A DNA stretch of 64,000 nt from Agrococcus sp. SGAir0287 (GCF_005484985.1 NZ_CP027942.1:2170001-2234000), one strand, 5' to 3'. Shown: positions 16,061-25,476, counted from the stretch's first letter. Translations and numbers: made by a program. Notes: generated by a model not told the origin, from the letters alone.

Positions 16061-16995
16061 GCGCCTACCGCGGAGACCTCGTCGACGCGCACCACCACTT
16101 CTGGGAGCCGGGCGAGGGACGGCAGCCGTGGCTGCGACCTGGAGCGCGCATCCCGTTCCGCTACGGGGACTACGAGTCGATCAAGCGCGACTACCTGCCG
16201 GACGACCTGCGTCGCGACGCCGCGAGCGCCGGGATGCGCCTCGTGGGGTGCGTCACGATGGAGACCGAGTGGGACGATGCGGATCCGCTCGGCGAGATCG
16301 ATCACATCGAGTCGGTGCGCGCCAGGTTCGGCCTGCCGAGCGCGGCCATCGGGCGCGTGCAGCTGCATCGGAGCGATGCGGCCGCCACCCTCGAGGCCAT
16401 GGCGGAGCGCAGCATCGTGCGCGGCATCCGTCACAAGCCCGGACAGACGGCGTCGCCGAGCGAGCCGGGCAGGACGCTGCTGTCCGACCCGACGTGGCGC
16501 GACGGCTACTCCCGTCTGGCACCCCTCGGTCTCGACTTCGAGCTGCAGACCGCCTGGTGGCATCTCGACGAGGCGGCTGATCTCGTGCGCGCGCATCCCG
16601 AGACGGCGCTCACGATCAACCACACCGCGCTGCCCGCCGACCGGTCCCGCGAGGCGATCGACGGCTGGTCGGCGGCCATCGGGCGCATCGCTTCGCTCGA
16701 TCGGGTCTGGATGAAGGTGTCGGGCATCGGCGTGCCCGATGAACCCTGGACCGTCGACGCGAACCGCGAGATCGTGCTGCGCGCGATCGATGCCTTCGGC
16801 CCCGCACGCATCATGTTCGCCAGCAACTTCCCCGTCGACTCGCTCGTCGGCACCTACGCCGAGATCCTCGGCGGATTCGCCGAGATCGTCGCGGGGTGCT
16901 CGCGCGACGAGCAGGAGGCGATGTTCGCGCGCAACGCCATCGAGCGCTATCGCCTCGACGTCGCGCTGGGCTCCGGCGGCACGGACGCGGCATGA
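16057..16995 (+). CDS. amidohydrolase-superfamily lactonase-like protein (COG3618 type)
   Basis: 312 residues, TIM-barrel metal hydrolase. The N-terminal metal motif is DAHHHFWEP; later GIRHKPGQ, INHTALP and FASNFPVDS correspond to the strands that carry the remaining ligands or the catalytic Asp of 2-pyrone-4,6-dicarboxylate lactonase, L-fuconolactonase and relatives. Such enzymes open sugar-acid or aromatic lactones. ATGA overlaps on both sides place it in the operon with the MFS importer and a cyclase-family hydrolase. Substrate unknown. Confidence 0.85.
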   Translation: MSAYRGDLVDAHHHFWEPGEGRQPWLRPGARIPFRYGDYESIKRDYLPDDLRRDAASAGMRLVGCVTMETEWDDADPLGEIDHIESVRARFGLPSAAIGRVQLHRSDAAATLEAMAERSIVRGIRHKPGQTASPSEPGRTLLSDPTWRDGYSRLAPLGLDFELQTAWWHLDEAADLVRAHPETALTINHTALPADRSREAIDGWSAAIGRIASLDRVWMKVSGIGVPDEPWTVDANREIVLRAIDAFGPARIMFASNFPVDSLVGTYAEILGGFAEIVAGCSRDEQEAMFARNAIERYRLDVALGSGGTDAA

Positions 16996-17702
16996 CCGAG
17001 CTGCTCGGCCACCGCGTCGTCGACTGCTCGATGCCGATCGAGCCGCACTGGCGGTTCGCGCCGACGATCGAGCACGCCACCGTCATGGCCGCGGGCGGCT
17101 GCCGGTTCCATTCGACGAGGCTCGAGATGGGTGCGCACGCCTTCACGCACGTCGACGCGCCGTGGCACGTCGCCGACGATGGCGCGCGGATGTCCTCCGT
17201 CGCGCTGGCCGACGTCACGGGCGAGGCAGCGATCGCCGACGTCTCCTGGCTCGGGGACGATGCGGCCATCCGCGCCGAGCACCTGGCCACGGCCGACGTC
17301 CGCGCAGGCGACATCCTCCTGGTGCGCAGCGACCACGCGTCGCGCTGGCCGACGACGACGCCGGAGCATTGGACGCGGGCGCCCTTCATGACGCGCGACG
17401 CCGCGGCGTGGGTGCTCGATGCGGGCGTCACGGCGATCGGGTTCGACTTCCCGCAGGACCGAGGCATCCGCGCCGAGCACGACGCGGCGTGGGCTCCCGC
17501 AGCCGACCCGGTCGACGACTGGCCGTGCCACCGGATCCTGCTCGCCGCCGGCGTGCTGCAGATCGAGTACCTGCAGGGCCTCGACCGCATCCCGCACGGC
17601 CGCTGCGTCTTCGCGGCCATGCCCCTGCGCCTGACGGAGTCCGACGGCGCTCCGGTGCGCGCCGTCGCCTTCGTGCCGCTCGACGACGACCGAGGCACCT
17701 GA
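16992..17702 (+). CDS. cyclase-family (kynurenine formamidase-like) metal hydrolase
   Basis: 236 residues. The cyclase-family metal signature is clear in the first third: MGAHAFTHVDAPWHV, a variant of the H-x-G-T-H-x-D-x-P-x-H motif with the two final His and Asp kept. A conserved GFDFPQDRGIR and a C-terminal CVFAAMPLRL segment follow. Family members are kynurenine formamidases, isatin hydrolases and carboxymethyl-lactone enzymes. Last gene of the plus-strand operon (ATGA overlap). It ends 38 bp before the converging GntR gene. Probably acts with the lactonase-like enzyme on the imported compound. Confidence 0.83.
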   Translation: MTELLGHRVVDCSMPIEPHWRFAPTIEHATVMAAGGCRFHSTRLEMGAHAFTHVDAPWHVADDGARMSSVALADVTGEAAIADVSWLGDDAAIRAEHLATADVRAGDILLVRSDHASRWPTTTPEHWTRAPFMTRDAAAWVLDAGVTAIGFDFPQDRGIRAEHDAAWAPAADPVDDWPCHRILLAAGVLQIEYLQGLDRIPHGRCVFAAMPLRLTESDGAPVRAVAFVPLDDDRGT

Positions 17703-17740
17703 CGACCGCGTACGGGCGGGCTGCGAGACGCTCCGGGCCA

Positions 17741-18430
17741 TCACCGATCGGCGAGCGACCTCGAGCGCACGCCGTCGATGTGCCGTGCCATCGCGTCGAC
17801 GGCAGCGCTGGGGTCGTCCGATGCGAAGGCGTCGAGGATCGCGCGGTGCTCGGCGATGGCCTCGATGACGTCGCTGGGCCCTCGCAGCGCCGCCTGACGC
17901 AGCCGGTGGGTCAGCGCGCCGAGCGACGCGTGCATGTCCCGCAGGTAGCGGTTGCCGGCGTTCGCGAAGATCACCTCGTGGAAGGCGCCGTCGGCGTCGA
18001 AGTAGCGCTGCGTGACCTCGAGCGGCACCTCGCCGGCCGCGTGCGCGTGCAGCACGTCGTGGCTCGCCGCCTCGTGCGACTCGTGCGCCTGCCGGAGGTC
18101 CGGCAGCATCGCGAGCGCGTGCGGCGCCGCGAGCTCGGCGGCGTGCACCTCCAGCAGCATCCGAGCGTCGAACAGCTCGGCGAGCTGCTCGCGATCCAGC
18201 AGCGGCGCGACGCGGTAGCCCTTGAGCGCCTCCCGGGTGACGAGGCCCGTGCGCTCGAGCTGCACGAGCGCCTCGCGCACGGGCGTCGGCGAGACGGCGA
18301 GCTCGCGAGCGAGCGTGTCGATCGAGAGCCGCTCCCCCGGCTGCACCGTGCCGTCCAGCAGGTCGGCGAGGATCCGGTCGTGGACCTGATCGCGCAGCGC
18401 CGTGCGCTGCACGTCGAGCGGGCGGCTCAT
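17741..18430 (-). CDS. GntR-family regulator with FCD domain
   Basis: 229 residues. The winged helix is at ~10-75 with LDGTVQPGERLSIDTLARELAVSPTPVREALVQLERTGLV, the standard GntR recognition block. A helical FCD ligand domain follows, with the metal-site style DADGAFHEVIF and AEHRAILDAF histidines. It overlaps the TPI-like gene by ATGA and is the last gene of the kinase operon, so it is probably autoregulated. The 12-bp palindrome upstream of that operon, and its twin before the PdxA-like and MFS operons, are the likely binding sites. Confidence 0.9.
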   Translation of the reverse strand: MSRPLDVQRTALRDQVHDRILADLLDGTVQPGERLSIDTLARELAVSPTPVREALVQLERTGLVTREALKGYRVAPLLDREQLAELFDARMLLEVHAAELAAPHALAMLPDLRQAHESHEAASHDVLHAHAAGEVPLEVTQRYFDADGAFHEVIFANAGNRYLRDMHASLGALTHRLRQAALRGPSDVIEAIAEHRAILDAFASDDPSAAVDAMARHIDGVRSRSLADR

Positions 18431-19194
18431 GCCGCGACCTCCAGCGCCTCGTCGAGGATGCGACCGAAGGCGGCGGGGTCGTGCGCGAAGCGGCCGAGGA
18501 ACATGCCGTCGACGTCGGGCGCGATGCGCGGCAGGAGCCCCGGCCCCGCGGATCCCCCGTAGATGACCTGCGCCCGAGGCAGCAGGGCGTCGCCTGCGAG
18601 GTGGTCGCGCAGCACGCTCGTCACGCCGCGGATGTGCGCGTCCCCGGCCGGCTCGGGAGCGCCGATCGCCCACACGGGCTCGTAGGCGACGACGAGCCGT
18701 CCTCCGACGCCGCGCTCGCGTGCGAGCCGCAGCGATGCCTCGAGCTGCTGCACGCACGCAGCCGCAGCGGCCGACGGGTCGTCGCGCACGGCCTCGCCGA
18801 TGCAGAGCACCGGCGCGAGGCCCGCGTCGAGCGCCGCGACGACCTTCCGCGCGACGGTCTCGTCGGTCTCCCCGAACATCGCACGACGCTCGGCGTGCCC
18901 GATCTCGACCATCCGCACGCCGTGCTCGACGAGCTCGGGCGCGCTCACCTCGCCCGTGAAGGCCCCCGAGGGCTCCCAGTGCACGTCCTGCGCGCCGACC
19001 GTCATGCCCGCGGGCACGGCGATGTCGACCACGGCCGGGATCGACGGGAACGTGGGGATCACGAATGGCTCGACGACGCCGGAGGCGACGGCCTCGTGCA
19101 TGCGGCAGATGGCGGCGACGTCGCGGGTCCACCGCTCGGTCGCGCCCTTGCCGAAGTACATCTTGAGGCTCGAGCCGATCGCGAACCTCGCCAT
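18427..19194 (-). CDS. triosephosphate isomerase-like enzyme, probable tetrulose-phosphate isomerase
   Basis: 255 residues. The TIM active-site residues are kept: Lys11, His100 in EIGHAERRAMFGE and Glu172 in AYEPVWAIG, with the phosphate loop YGGSAGPG. However the normal N-x-K start is replaced by GSSLKMYFGKG, so the conserved Asn is absent. This pattern, together with adjacent RpiB and DhaKL, fits L-erythrulose-1-phosphate isomerase (LerI/EryH type) rather than glycolytic TpiA. It would feed D-erythrulose-4-phosphate to the RpiB homologue. Two nt separate it from the rpiB stop and ATGA couples it to the regulator. Confidence 0.82.
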   Translation of the reverse strand: MARFAIGSSLKMYFGKGATERWTRDVAAICRMHEAVASGVVEPFVIPTFPSIPAVVDIAVPAGMTVGAQDVHWEPSGAFTGEVSAPELVEHGVRMVEIGHAERRAMFGETDETVARKVVAALDAGLAPVLCIGEAVRDDPSAAAAACVQQLEASLRLARERGVGGRLVVAYEPVWAIGAPEPAGDAHIRGVTSVLRDHLAGDALLPRAQVIYGGSAGPGLLPRIAPDVDGMFLGRFAHDPAAFGRILDEALEVAA

Positions 19195-19196
19195 CG

Positions 19197-19655
19197 TCAG
19201 ACGCCTTCGTACGCGCAGATGTCGTCGACGTTCGCCTGCGAATGGCTCGACGGGTCGAACGTGTACGTCAGCCACTCCTTGGCGAGACGCCGGGCGAGCT
19301 CGATGCCGACGACGCGCTGACCCATGCACAGCACGTGCGCGTCGTTCGACAGGATCGAGCGCTCGACCGAGAAGGAGTCGTGCGCCGTGACGGCGCGGAT
19401 GCCCTTGACCTTGTTCGCCGAGATCGCGACGCCGAGGCCCGTGCCGCAGAGCAGGATGGCCCGGTCGGCCTCGCCGCGCGCGATGCGCTCGGCGGCCTCG
19501 ATGGCGACGTTCGGGTAGCTCGTCGCATCCGAGTCGGACGGCACGCCGACGTCGACGACGCTCGCGACGCCCGGGTTCGCCTCCAGGTCGGCCTTGATGA
19601 TCTCCTTGTAGTCGAAGCCGGCCTTGTCCGATCCGATGATGAGCCGAAGCGTCAC
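19197..19655 (-). CDS. RpiB/LacAB-family isomerase, probable D-erythrulose-4-phosphate isomerase
   Basis: 152 residues, normal for the family. The N-terminal [10 protein letters not shown], the active-site Cys70 in [15 protein letters not shown] and His92 in TAHDSFS are in place. RpiB interconverts ribose- and ribulose-5-phosphate; the paralogues EryI/DerI interconvert D-erythrulose-4-phosphate and D-erythrose-4-phosphate. Operon context with a DhaK-type kinase and a TPI-like protein favours the C4 role. GTG at 19655 overlaps the kinase stop (GTGA). A second housekeeping Rpi would be expected elsewhere. Confidence 0.85.
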   Translation of the reverse strand: MTLRLIIGSDKAGFDYKEIIKADLEANPGVASVVDVGVPSDSDATSYPNVAIEAAERIARGEADRAILLCGTGLGVAISANKVKGIRAVTAHDSFSVERSILSNDAHVLCMGQRVVGIELARRLAKEWLTYTFDPSSHSQANVDDICAYEGV

Positions 19656-21388
19656 GATGCGTCCTCCTCGAGGGTCTGTGCGAGCACGTCCGAGACGGTC
19701 GTGCAGATGAGCGCGAACGACACCGCGCCGGGGTCGGGCGTGCCGATGGACCTCTCGCCATGCGACTTCGCACGGCCGAGCGTGGCGGCGAGCGCCGCGG
19801 TCTCCTGCGCGGCCTCCTCGGCGACGCCCGCCGCGTGGCTCCACGCGTCGACGAGGGAGTCGCCGGCGGCGACGCGGTCGCGCAGCTCGTCGGCGAAGGG
19901 CACGATCGCGTCGATCATGGTCTTGTCGCCGACCTTGGCCTTGCCGAACGACGTGACGGCGTCGCGCGCGGCGTCGACGCCCGCGGCGACCTCGGTGCGC
20001 GTCACGCGCGCCTCGTCGCCCAGCGCGGCGGCGACGGCGCGCAGCATCGTCGCCCAGATGACGCCGGAGGTGCCGCCGGCGCGGTCGCCCCACGCGTCCG
20101 CGGCCCGGCGCAGCGTCGTCTCCGCACCCGCGCCCGCATCCACCGCGGCCACCGCCGCGTCGCGGCCCGCATGCACGCCGCGCTGCATGCCGATGCCGTG
20201 GTCGCCGTCCCCGGCGATCGCGTCGAGCCTGCCCAGCTCGTCGGCGGCCTCGTCGATCGCCTCGGCCATCTCGACGAACGCCGTGCCGATCGTGCGGGCG
20301 ACCGCCTTCGACGCGTCGGACGCCTCGGGGATCGCGGCCTCCTCGACGCCCTCGACGACGACCTCCACGCGCTCCTGCGGAGCGACGGATCCCTTGCTGT
20401 ATCCGGGGGTGTCGGCAGGTGCGCTCCACAGCTCCTCGAGCTCGTCGTCGAGCCACACGAGGGTCAGCGAGCAGCCGGCCATGTCGAGCGACGTGCACAG
20501 CTCGCCCACGTCGGGGTCGACGACGACGATGCCGCGCTCCCCGAGCAGCCGGTGGACGGCGCGGTAGACGACGAAGAGCTCCTCGTACTTCACCGAGCCG
20601 AGGCCGTTGAGCAGCGGCACGACGCGCGCGCCGTCGACCTCGACGCCGTCGGGCACCTCGTCGAGGAGCTTCTCGACGAACAGCGCAGCCAGCTCGTCGG
20701 CCGTGGGCACGTCGACCTCGTCGATGCCCGGCTCGCCGTGGATGCCGAGCCCGACGGCCATCCGTCCCTCGGGCACCGTGAAGAGCGGCTCGTCCGCGCC
20801 CGGGAACGTGCAGCCGCCGAACGCGACGCCGAACGACCGCGTGCGCTCGTTGGCCTTGATCGCGAGGCGCTCCACCTCGTCGAGCGAGGCCCCCGCCTCG
20901 GCGGCGGCGCCCGCGACCTTGAAGACGGCGAGGTCGCCGGCGATGCCGCGACGCTCGTGCCTGCGCTCGGCCGGCGCGCTCCAGATGTCATCGGTGACGA
21001 GCACGGTGCGCACGTCGTGCCCCTCGGACCGCAGCCGCTCCTGCGCCTCCGTGAAGTTCAGCACGTCGCCGGCGTAGTTGCCGTACGACAGCAGCACGCC
21101 CATGCCCTGGTCGGCGGTCTTCGCCACGGCGTAGACCTGCTGCGTGGAGGGCGAGGCGAAGAGGTTGCCCATGGCCGCGCCGTGCGCGATGCCGGGGCCG
21201 ACGAGGCCGCCGAAGGCCGGGTAGTGCCCGCTGCCACCGCCGATGACGAGGGCGACGGTGTCCTCGGGTGCACGCGTCGAGCGCACGACGCCGCCCGGCA
21301 CGGCGGTCACCCAGCGAGCGGAGGCTGCGGCGAAGCCCTCGATCATCTCGTCGGAGAACGCCGATGGATCGTTGAACAGACGCGTCAT
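19652..21388 (-). CDS. ATP-dependent dihydroxyacetone-type kinase (DhaK-DhaL fusion), probable erythrulose kinase
   Basis: 578 residues. The DhaK part (~1-330) includes [13 protein letters not shown] and GIHGEPG, whose His217 forms the hemiaminal link to the substrate carbonyl. The C-terminal DhaL part (~360-578) has the ATP/Mg Asp cluster in [12 protein letters not shown] and GGTSGVIW. The single-chain layout marks an ATP-dependent, not PTS-dependent, kinase. The family phosphorylates dihydroxyacetone, glyceraldehyde or erythrulose; with TPI-like and RpiB-like genes downstream, L- or D-erythrulose is the likely substrate. First gene of the operon, with an operator-like palindrome 33 bp upstream. 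Confidence 0.87.
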   Translation of the reverse strand: MTRLFNDPSAFSDEMIEGFAAASARWVTAVPGGVVRSTRAPEDTVALVIGGGSGHYPAFGGLVGPGIAHGAAMGNLFASPSTQQVYAVAKTADQGMGVLLSYGNYAGDVLNFTEAQERLRSEGHDVRTVLVTDDIWSAPAERRHERRGIAGDLAVFKVAGAAAEAGASLDEVERLAIKANERTRSFGVAFGGCTFPGADEPLFTVPEGRMAVGLGIHGEPGIDEVDVPTADELAALFVEKLLDEVPDGVEVDGARVVPLLNGLGSVKYEELFVVYRAVHRLLGERGIVVVDPDVGELCTSLDMAGCSLTLVWLDDELEELWSAPADTPGYSKGSVAPQERVEVVVEGVEEAAIPEASDASKAVARTIGTAFVEMAEAIDEAADELGRLDAIAGDGDHGIGMQRGVHAGRDAAVAAVDAGAGAETTLRRAADAWGDRAGGTSGVIWATMLRAVAAALGDEARVTRTEVAAGVDAARDAVTSFGKAKVGDKTMIDAIVPFADELRDRVAAGDSLVDAWSHAAGVAEEAAQETAALAATLGRAKSHGERSIGTPDPGAVSFALICTTVSDVLAQTLEEDAS

Positions 21389-21420
21389 CGCGTCCCCTTC
21401 CCGTTCGGTGCGACGTCACG

Positions 21421-21432
21421 ATCCTATAGGAA
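21421..21432. promoter_or_regulatory. operator-like site ATCCTATAGGAA before the kinase operon
   Basis: Matches the palindrome at 14706-14717 in 11 of 12 positions. It lies 33 bp upstream of the DhaKL start and ~82 bp upstream of fba, close to the 36-bp spacing of the first site to its MFS gene. Probable GntR-regulator binding site; it may also influence fba, which reads away from it. Confidence 0.55.
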
Positions 21433-21513
21433 GTCGGCTTCGCAGGACGAGGGCGCGGCGACCCCGCACGCTCCTAGACTCGGGGCGACGCCATCCGCTC
21501 GAAGGAGATGCCC

Positions 21514-22542
<1,029 letters not shown>

Positions 22543-22558
22543 CGCGATCGCGCGACAC

Positions 22559-22595
22559 GACGACGGCCCCCGGCATCGCGCCGGGGGCCGTCGTC
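22559..22595 (+). terminator. 16-bp perfect hairpin after fba
   Basis: GACGACGGCCCCCGGC (22559-22574) pairs perfectly with GCCGGGGGCCGTCGTC (22580-22595) around a 5-nt loop, 16 nt past the fba stop. It also sits 7 nt from the stop of the converging gene at 22603, so it probably serves both strands. Confidence 0.85.
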
Positions 22596-22602
22596 GCATC
22601 CG

Positions 22603-23118
22603 CTACGGCTGGATGCGGTCGCTCGCGTTCGGCGGCGGAGGCTGCGTGCCGCCGAGCGGCTGCACCGGCCCGGGCTGCGGCGCCGACGGCGGGGACGGCT
22701 GCCATCCGGGCTGCTGCTGCTCGGGCTGCCAGCCGCCGGGCTGCTGCTGCGTCTGCTCCGGCATCCATCCCTGCGGCTCCTGCGGCTGCCATCCGCCCGG
22801 CTGCTGAGGCTGCTGCCACCCTGCGGCGGTCGCGGCGCCTGCGCCGACGGCCACGGCCCCACCGGCGCGGGTGAGCAGGTGGACGACGAGCAGCACGACG
22901 CCGAGGCCCCCGAAGACGAGCGGGCCCCAGACGAAGTACACGAGGATCGGGTCGACGCCGCCCGACGCCGACCGAGTCGAGAGGAAGACCGGCAGGAACT
23001 GCGCGCTCGGGTAGTCCTGCAGCGTCGACCACGTCGAGACCAGGTTGCGGAACAGGGCGAAGCCGCCGAGCACGAAGCAGAGGATCGCGAGGCGGAGGAG
23101 GATGGGCTGTCGTCGCAC
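22603..23118 (-). CDS. two-pass membrane protein with Q/P/G/W-rich repeat tail
   Basis: 171 residues. Two hydrophobic helices (~8-25 and ~55-80) are followed by a low-complexity cytoplasmic or external tail built from degenerate GGWQPQ/PGWQP units, then a proline-rich end (PPPPNASD). No named family recognised; such tails occur in actinobacterial membrane proteins of unknown role. GTG at 23118 has AGGA 7 nt upstream; an ATG at 23126 is in another frame and only opens a shadow reading frame. Lies 50 nt after the DUF2834 gene on the same strand and may be co-transcribed. Confidence 0.7.
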   Translation of the reverse strand: MRRQPILLRLAILCFVLGGFALFRNLVSTWSTLQDYPSAQFLPVFLSTRSASGGVDPILVYFVWGPLVFGGLGVVLLVVHLLTRAGGAVAVGAGAATAAGWQQPQQPGGWQPQEPQGWMPEQTQQQPGGWQPEQQQPGWQPSPPSAPQPGPVQPLGGTQPPPPNASDRIQP

Positions 23119-23168
23119 GCCGTCATCCTGCACCCGCGAGCCTGGGAGCGGGATCGGGACGCGCCGAG

Positions 23169-23528
23169 TCAGGCGTCCGATCGCGCGGTCGCGCGCTCGC
23201 GCCGGTCGAGCGCGAGCTCGCGCAGCGCGAGGAAGAGCGGGAAGGCGAAGGCGATCGCGACGAGTCCGCCGAGCACGACGAGCACCCAGGCCCAGCGCGC
23301 CCAGCCCATGCGCGCGCCCTCGACGAGGATCACGATGCTCGCCGCCGACGCGACGACGAGCAGGTCGACGGCCGCCGACGACGAGGCGGCGTTGACGAAC
23401 CATCCCTCGAGGTAGCCGGCGACGCTCGCATCCGCCGACCCGAAGTACGCGAGGTTGTGGATCCCGGTCCCCACCGCGCCGACGGCTGCGAGGACGAGGA
23501 GCACGGCGGCGAGGACGCGGTGCTGCAT
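23169..23528 (-). CDS. DUF2834-family small membrane protein
   Basis: 119 residues with three or four hydrophobic helices. The pattern of a first helix followed by HNLAYFG, then SSSAAVDLLVVASAA, an acidic/basic turn (EGARMGWARW) and FAFPLFLALREL near the end fits DUF2834, a family of small integral membrane proteins of unknown function. ATG 23528. Probably transcribed together with the downstream repeat-tailed membrane protein. Confidence 0.75.
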   Translation of the reverse strand: MQHRVLAAVLLVLAAVGAVGTGIHNLAYFGSADASVAGYLEGWFVNAASSSAAVDLLVVASAASIVILVEGARMGWARWAWVLVVLGGLVAIAFAFPLFLALRELALDRRERATARSDA

Positions 23529-23577
23529 GGCGACTCCGATCGAGGATGCGCGAGGCGCGGATGCGTCCGGCCCGCGA

Positions 23578-23619
23578 CGAGGGCGCCCGCGCGGCGCAGG
23601 AGCGTCGCAGGCGCCCTCG
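23578..23619 (-). terminator. hairpin after the acidic protein gene
   Basis: CGAGGGCGCC (23578-23587) pairs perfectly with GGCGCCCTCG (23610-23619), 10 nt past the stop at 23630. The 22-nt loop is itself GC-rich and may fold further. Confidence 0.55.
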
Positions 23620-23629
23620 ATGACGGTGG

Positions 23630-23965
23630 CTACTCCCAGTCGGCGTTCTCGTCGACGATCGAGTCGGTGCCCTCGGGCAGCACGGTGTCGTCGACGCCGT
23701 TCCCGTCGGTGTCGATGGCCCAGCTCGCGCCGCCGTGCTCGTCGGGCACATCGGCCGGGTCGTCCTCGGCGACGTCCTCGTCACGGTCCTCGTAGCCCTC
23801 GGGGACATCCTGCACCGTGATGGAGTCGGTGTCGTCGACGCCCACGGGCTCGGGCTCCTCGACGCCCTCGCCGAGCGTCTCGTCGTAGTCCGCACCCGCG
23901 GCGACCTCCTCGGTCCACTCGTCGGTGCTCTCGACCCCGGCGTCCTGCACGGTCTCGTCGCTCAT
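23630..23965 (-). CDS. small highly acidic hypothetical protein
   Basis: 111 residues, about a third Asp or Glu, no signal peptide or membrane segment. A short segment near residue 85 reads DTDGNGVDD, resembling a calcium-binding DxDxNGxxD loop of thrombospondin-3/dockerin-type repeats. No family recognised. ATG 23965 has GGAGG 4-5 nt upstream and is preferred over an in-frame ATG at 24016. Single gene with its own hairpin terminator. Function unknown. Confidence 0.7.
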   Translation of the reverse strand: MSDETVQDAGVESTDEWTEEVAAGADYDETLGEGVEEPEPVGVDDTDSITVQDVPEGYEDRDEDVAEDDPADVPDEHGGASWAIDTDGNGVDDTVLPEGTDSIVDENADWE

Positions 23966-24082
23966 GGTCCCTCCAGCGTCGTCCTCGCCGTGCGATCGAC
24001 GGCGTGCATCCAGCATGCCCCGGCTCGCGCGAGCACGCAGCGACGTGCGCGCGCACGCTCGGGCGGGTAGGGTCCGCCGCCG

Positions 24083-24145
24083 TCAGCGCCTGGAGGGACG
24101 CAGCTCCTTCGGCAGCGAGAGGACGAGCTTCCCGTCGGCGGAGGG
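24083..24145 (-). pseudogene. possible C-terminal remnant of ispH
   Basis: A minus-strand frame ends ...LVLSLPKELRPSRR then TGA (24083-24085). The SLPKELR ending resembles the F-x-LP-x-ELR C-terminus of actinobacterial IspH (LytB), and ispH is normally divergent from xseA, exactly this place and orientation. About 20 codons keep G/C third bases; upstream the frame turns into CGA-rich non-coding sequence without a start. Evidence is short and could be chance. The rest of 23966-24261 shows no gene I can support. Confidence 0.25.
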
Positions 24146-24261
24146 GGCTCGGCGTCGCCGGGGTCGACTAGCCTGTGGCGGACGATCGGCGAGTGCGGCG
24201 GATCCAGCGGGATCCGGCCGTTCGAGGTCGTGACACGAGTGATCCTACGTTCGGAGGCCGC

Positions 24262-25476
24262 ATGGGCGATCGCGTCACGGGCACGCCCGAGGAGCCCTGG
24301 AGCGTCGCCCGCCTCGCGACCGAGCTGCAGTCGTACGTCGCCCGTCTCGGCGCCGTCTGGGTCGAGGGCGAGCTCACGCAGTGGAACGTGCGGCGGGGGA
24401 TGGTGTTCGGCAAGGTCAAGGACGTCGACGGCGACTTCACCATCGACGCCAAGGCGTTCACGTCGAGCCTGCGCGAGCCATTCCGCCAGGGCGATCGCGT
24501 CGTCGCGCTCGTGCAGCCCGAGTACTGGGCGAAGGGCGGCACGCTGTCGATGCAGGTGCGGGCCATGCGCCACGTCGGCCTGGGCGAGCTGCTCGCCCGG
24601 CTCGAGGAGCTGCGGCAGCGGCTCGCGGCGGAGGGGCTCTTCGATCCCGCGCGCAAGCGCCGCCTGCCCTTCCTCCCCCACTGCGTCGGCCTCGTGACGG
24701 GCAAGGACTCGGATGCGGAGCAGGACGTGCTGCGCAACGCGCGGCTGCGCTGGCCGGGCGTGCGGTTCGAGGTCGTGCACGCGGCCGTGCAGGGCGACGC
24801 CGCACCGCGCGAGGTCGCGCGCGCGATCGAGACGCTCGACGCGCATCCGGACGTCGACGTCATCGTCGTGGCTCGCGGCGGCGGCGACTTCCAGGCGCTG
24901 CTCGCCTTCAGCGACGAGCGCGTGCTGCGCGCGGCGGCCGCGGCATCGACGCCGATCGTGTCGGCCATCGGCCACGAGGCCGACCGCCCGCTGCTCGACC
25001 TCGTCGCCGACCTGCGCGCCTCGACGCCGACGGATGCGGCGAAGCGCGTCGTGCCCGACGTCGCCGAGCAGCTCGACATGGTCTCCCAGGCGCGCGCCCG
25101 ACTGCGCACGCGCGTCACGCAGCGCGTCGCGCACGAGGTCGAGCGGCTGGCGTCGCTGCGCTCGCGCCCGTCGCTCGCGCGACCCGAGACGCTGATCGAC
25201 GCGCACCTGTCGGAGGTGCGGCAGCTCGCCGTGCGCGCCGACGACCTCGCCGGCCGGTCGCTCGAGCGAGCGGAGCACGGCATCCATCGGCTCGCCGACC
25301 GTCTTCGAGCGCTCAGCCCGCAGGCGACGCTCGACCGCGGCTACGCCGTCGTGCAGACGGCGAGCGGCGCGGTGCTGCGCGACGCCGGCGCGGCGGCGCC
25401 CGGCGACGCGGTGCTCGTGACCCTGGCCGCCGGCACGCTCGGCGCGACGGTCACCGAGGCGCGCCCGGCGGTCTGA
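24262..25476 (+). CDS. xseA: exodeoxyribonuclease VII large subunit
   Basis: 404 residues. An N-terminal OB-fold DNA-binding domain (EEPWSVARLATELQSYVARLGAVWVEGELTQW) precedes the exonuclease domain with LPFLPHCVGLVTGKDSDAEQDVL, VVARGGGDFQALLAF and SAIGHEADRPLLDLVADLRASTPTDAA, all family hallmarks. A coiled-coil region (~270-350) and C-terminal LDRGYAVV follow. With XseB it degrades single-stranded DNA. ATG 24262 has GGAGG 4-5 nt upstream; an upstream GTG at 24175 was not used. Unusually, xseB does not follow directly: it lies 2.75 kb away at 28231, behind two opposite-strand genes. Confidence 0.95.
   Translation: MGDRVTGTPEEPWSVARLATELQSYVARLGAVWVEGELTQWNVRRGMVFGKVKDVDGDFTIDAKAFTSSLREPFRQGDRVVALVQPEYWAKGGTLSMQVRAMRHVGLGELLARLEELRQRLAAEGLFDPARKRRLPFLPHCVGLVTGKDSDAEQDVLRNARLRWPGVRFEVVHAAVQGDAAPREVARAIETLDAHPDVDVIVVARGGGDFQALLAFSDERVLRAAAAASTPIVSAIGHEADRPLLDLVADLRASTPTDAAKRVVPDVAEQLDMVSQARARLRTRVTQRVAHEVERLASLRSRPSLARPETLIDAHLSEVRQLAVRADDLAGRSLERAEHGIHRLADRLRALSPQATLDRGYAVVQTASGAVLRDAGAAAPGDAVLVTLAAGTLGATVTEARPAV

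Noticed and set aside
18427-19194. Housekeeping triosephosphate isomerase
   Set aside because: The N-terminal Asn of N-x-K is missing and it is coupled to RpiB, DhaKL and a GntR regulator rather than gap-pgk.
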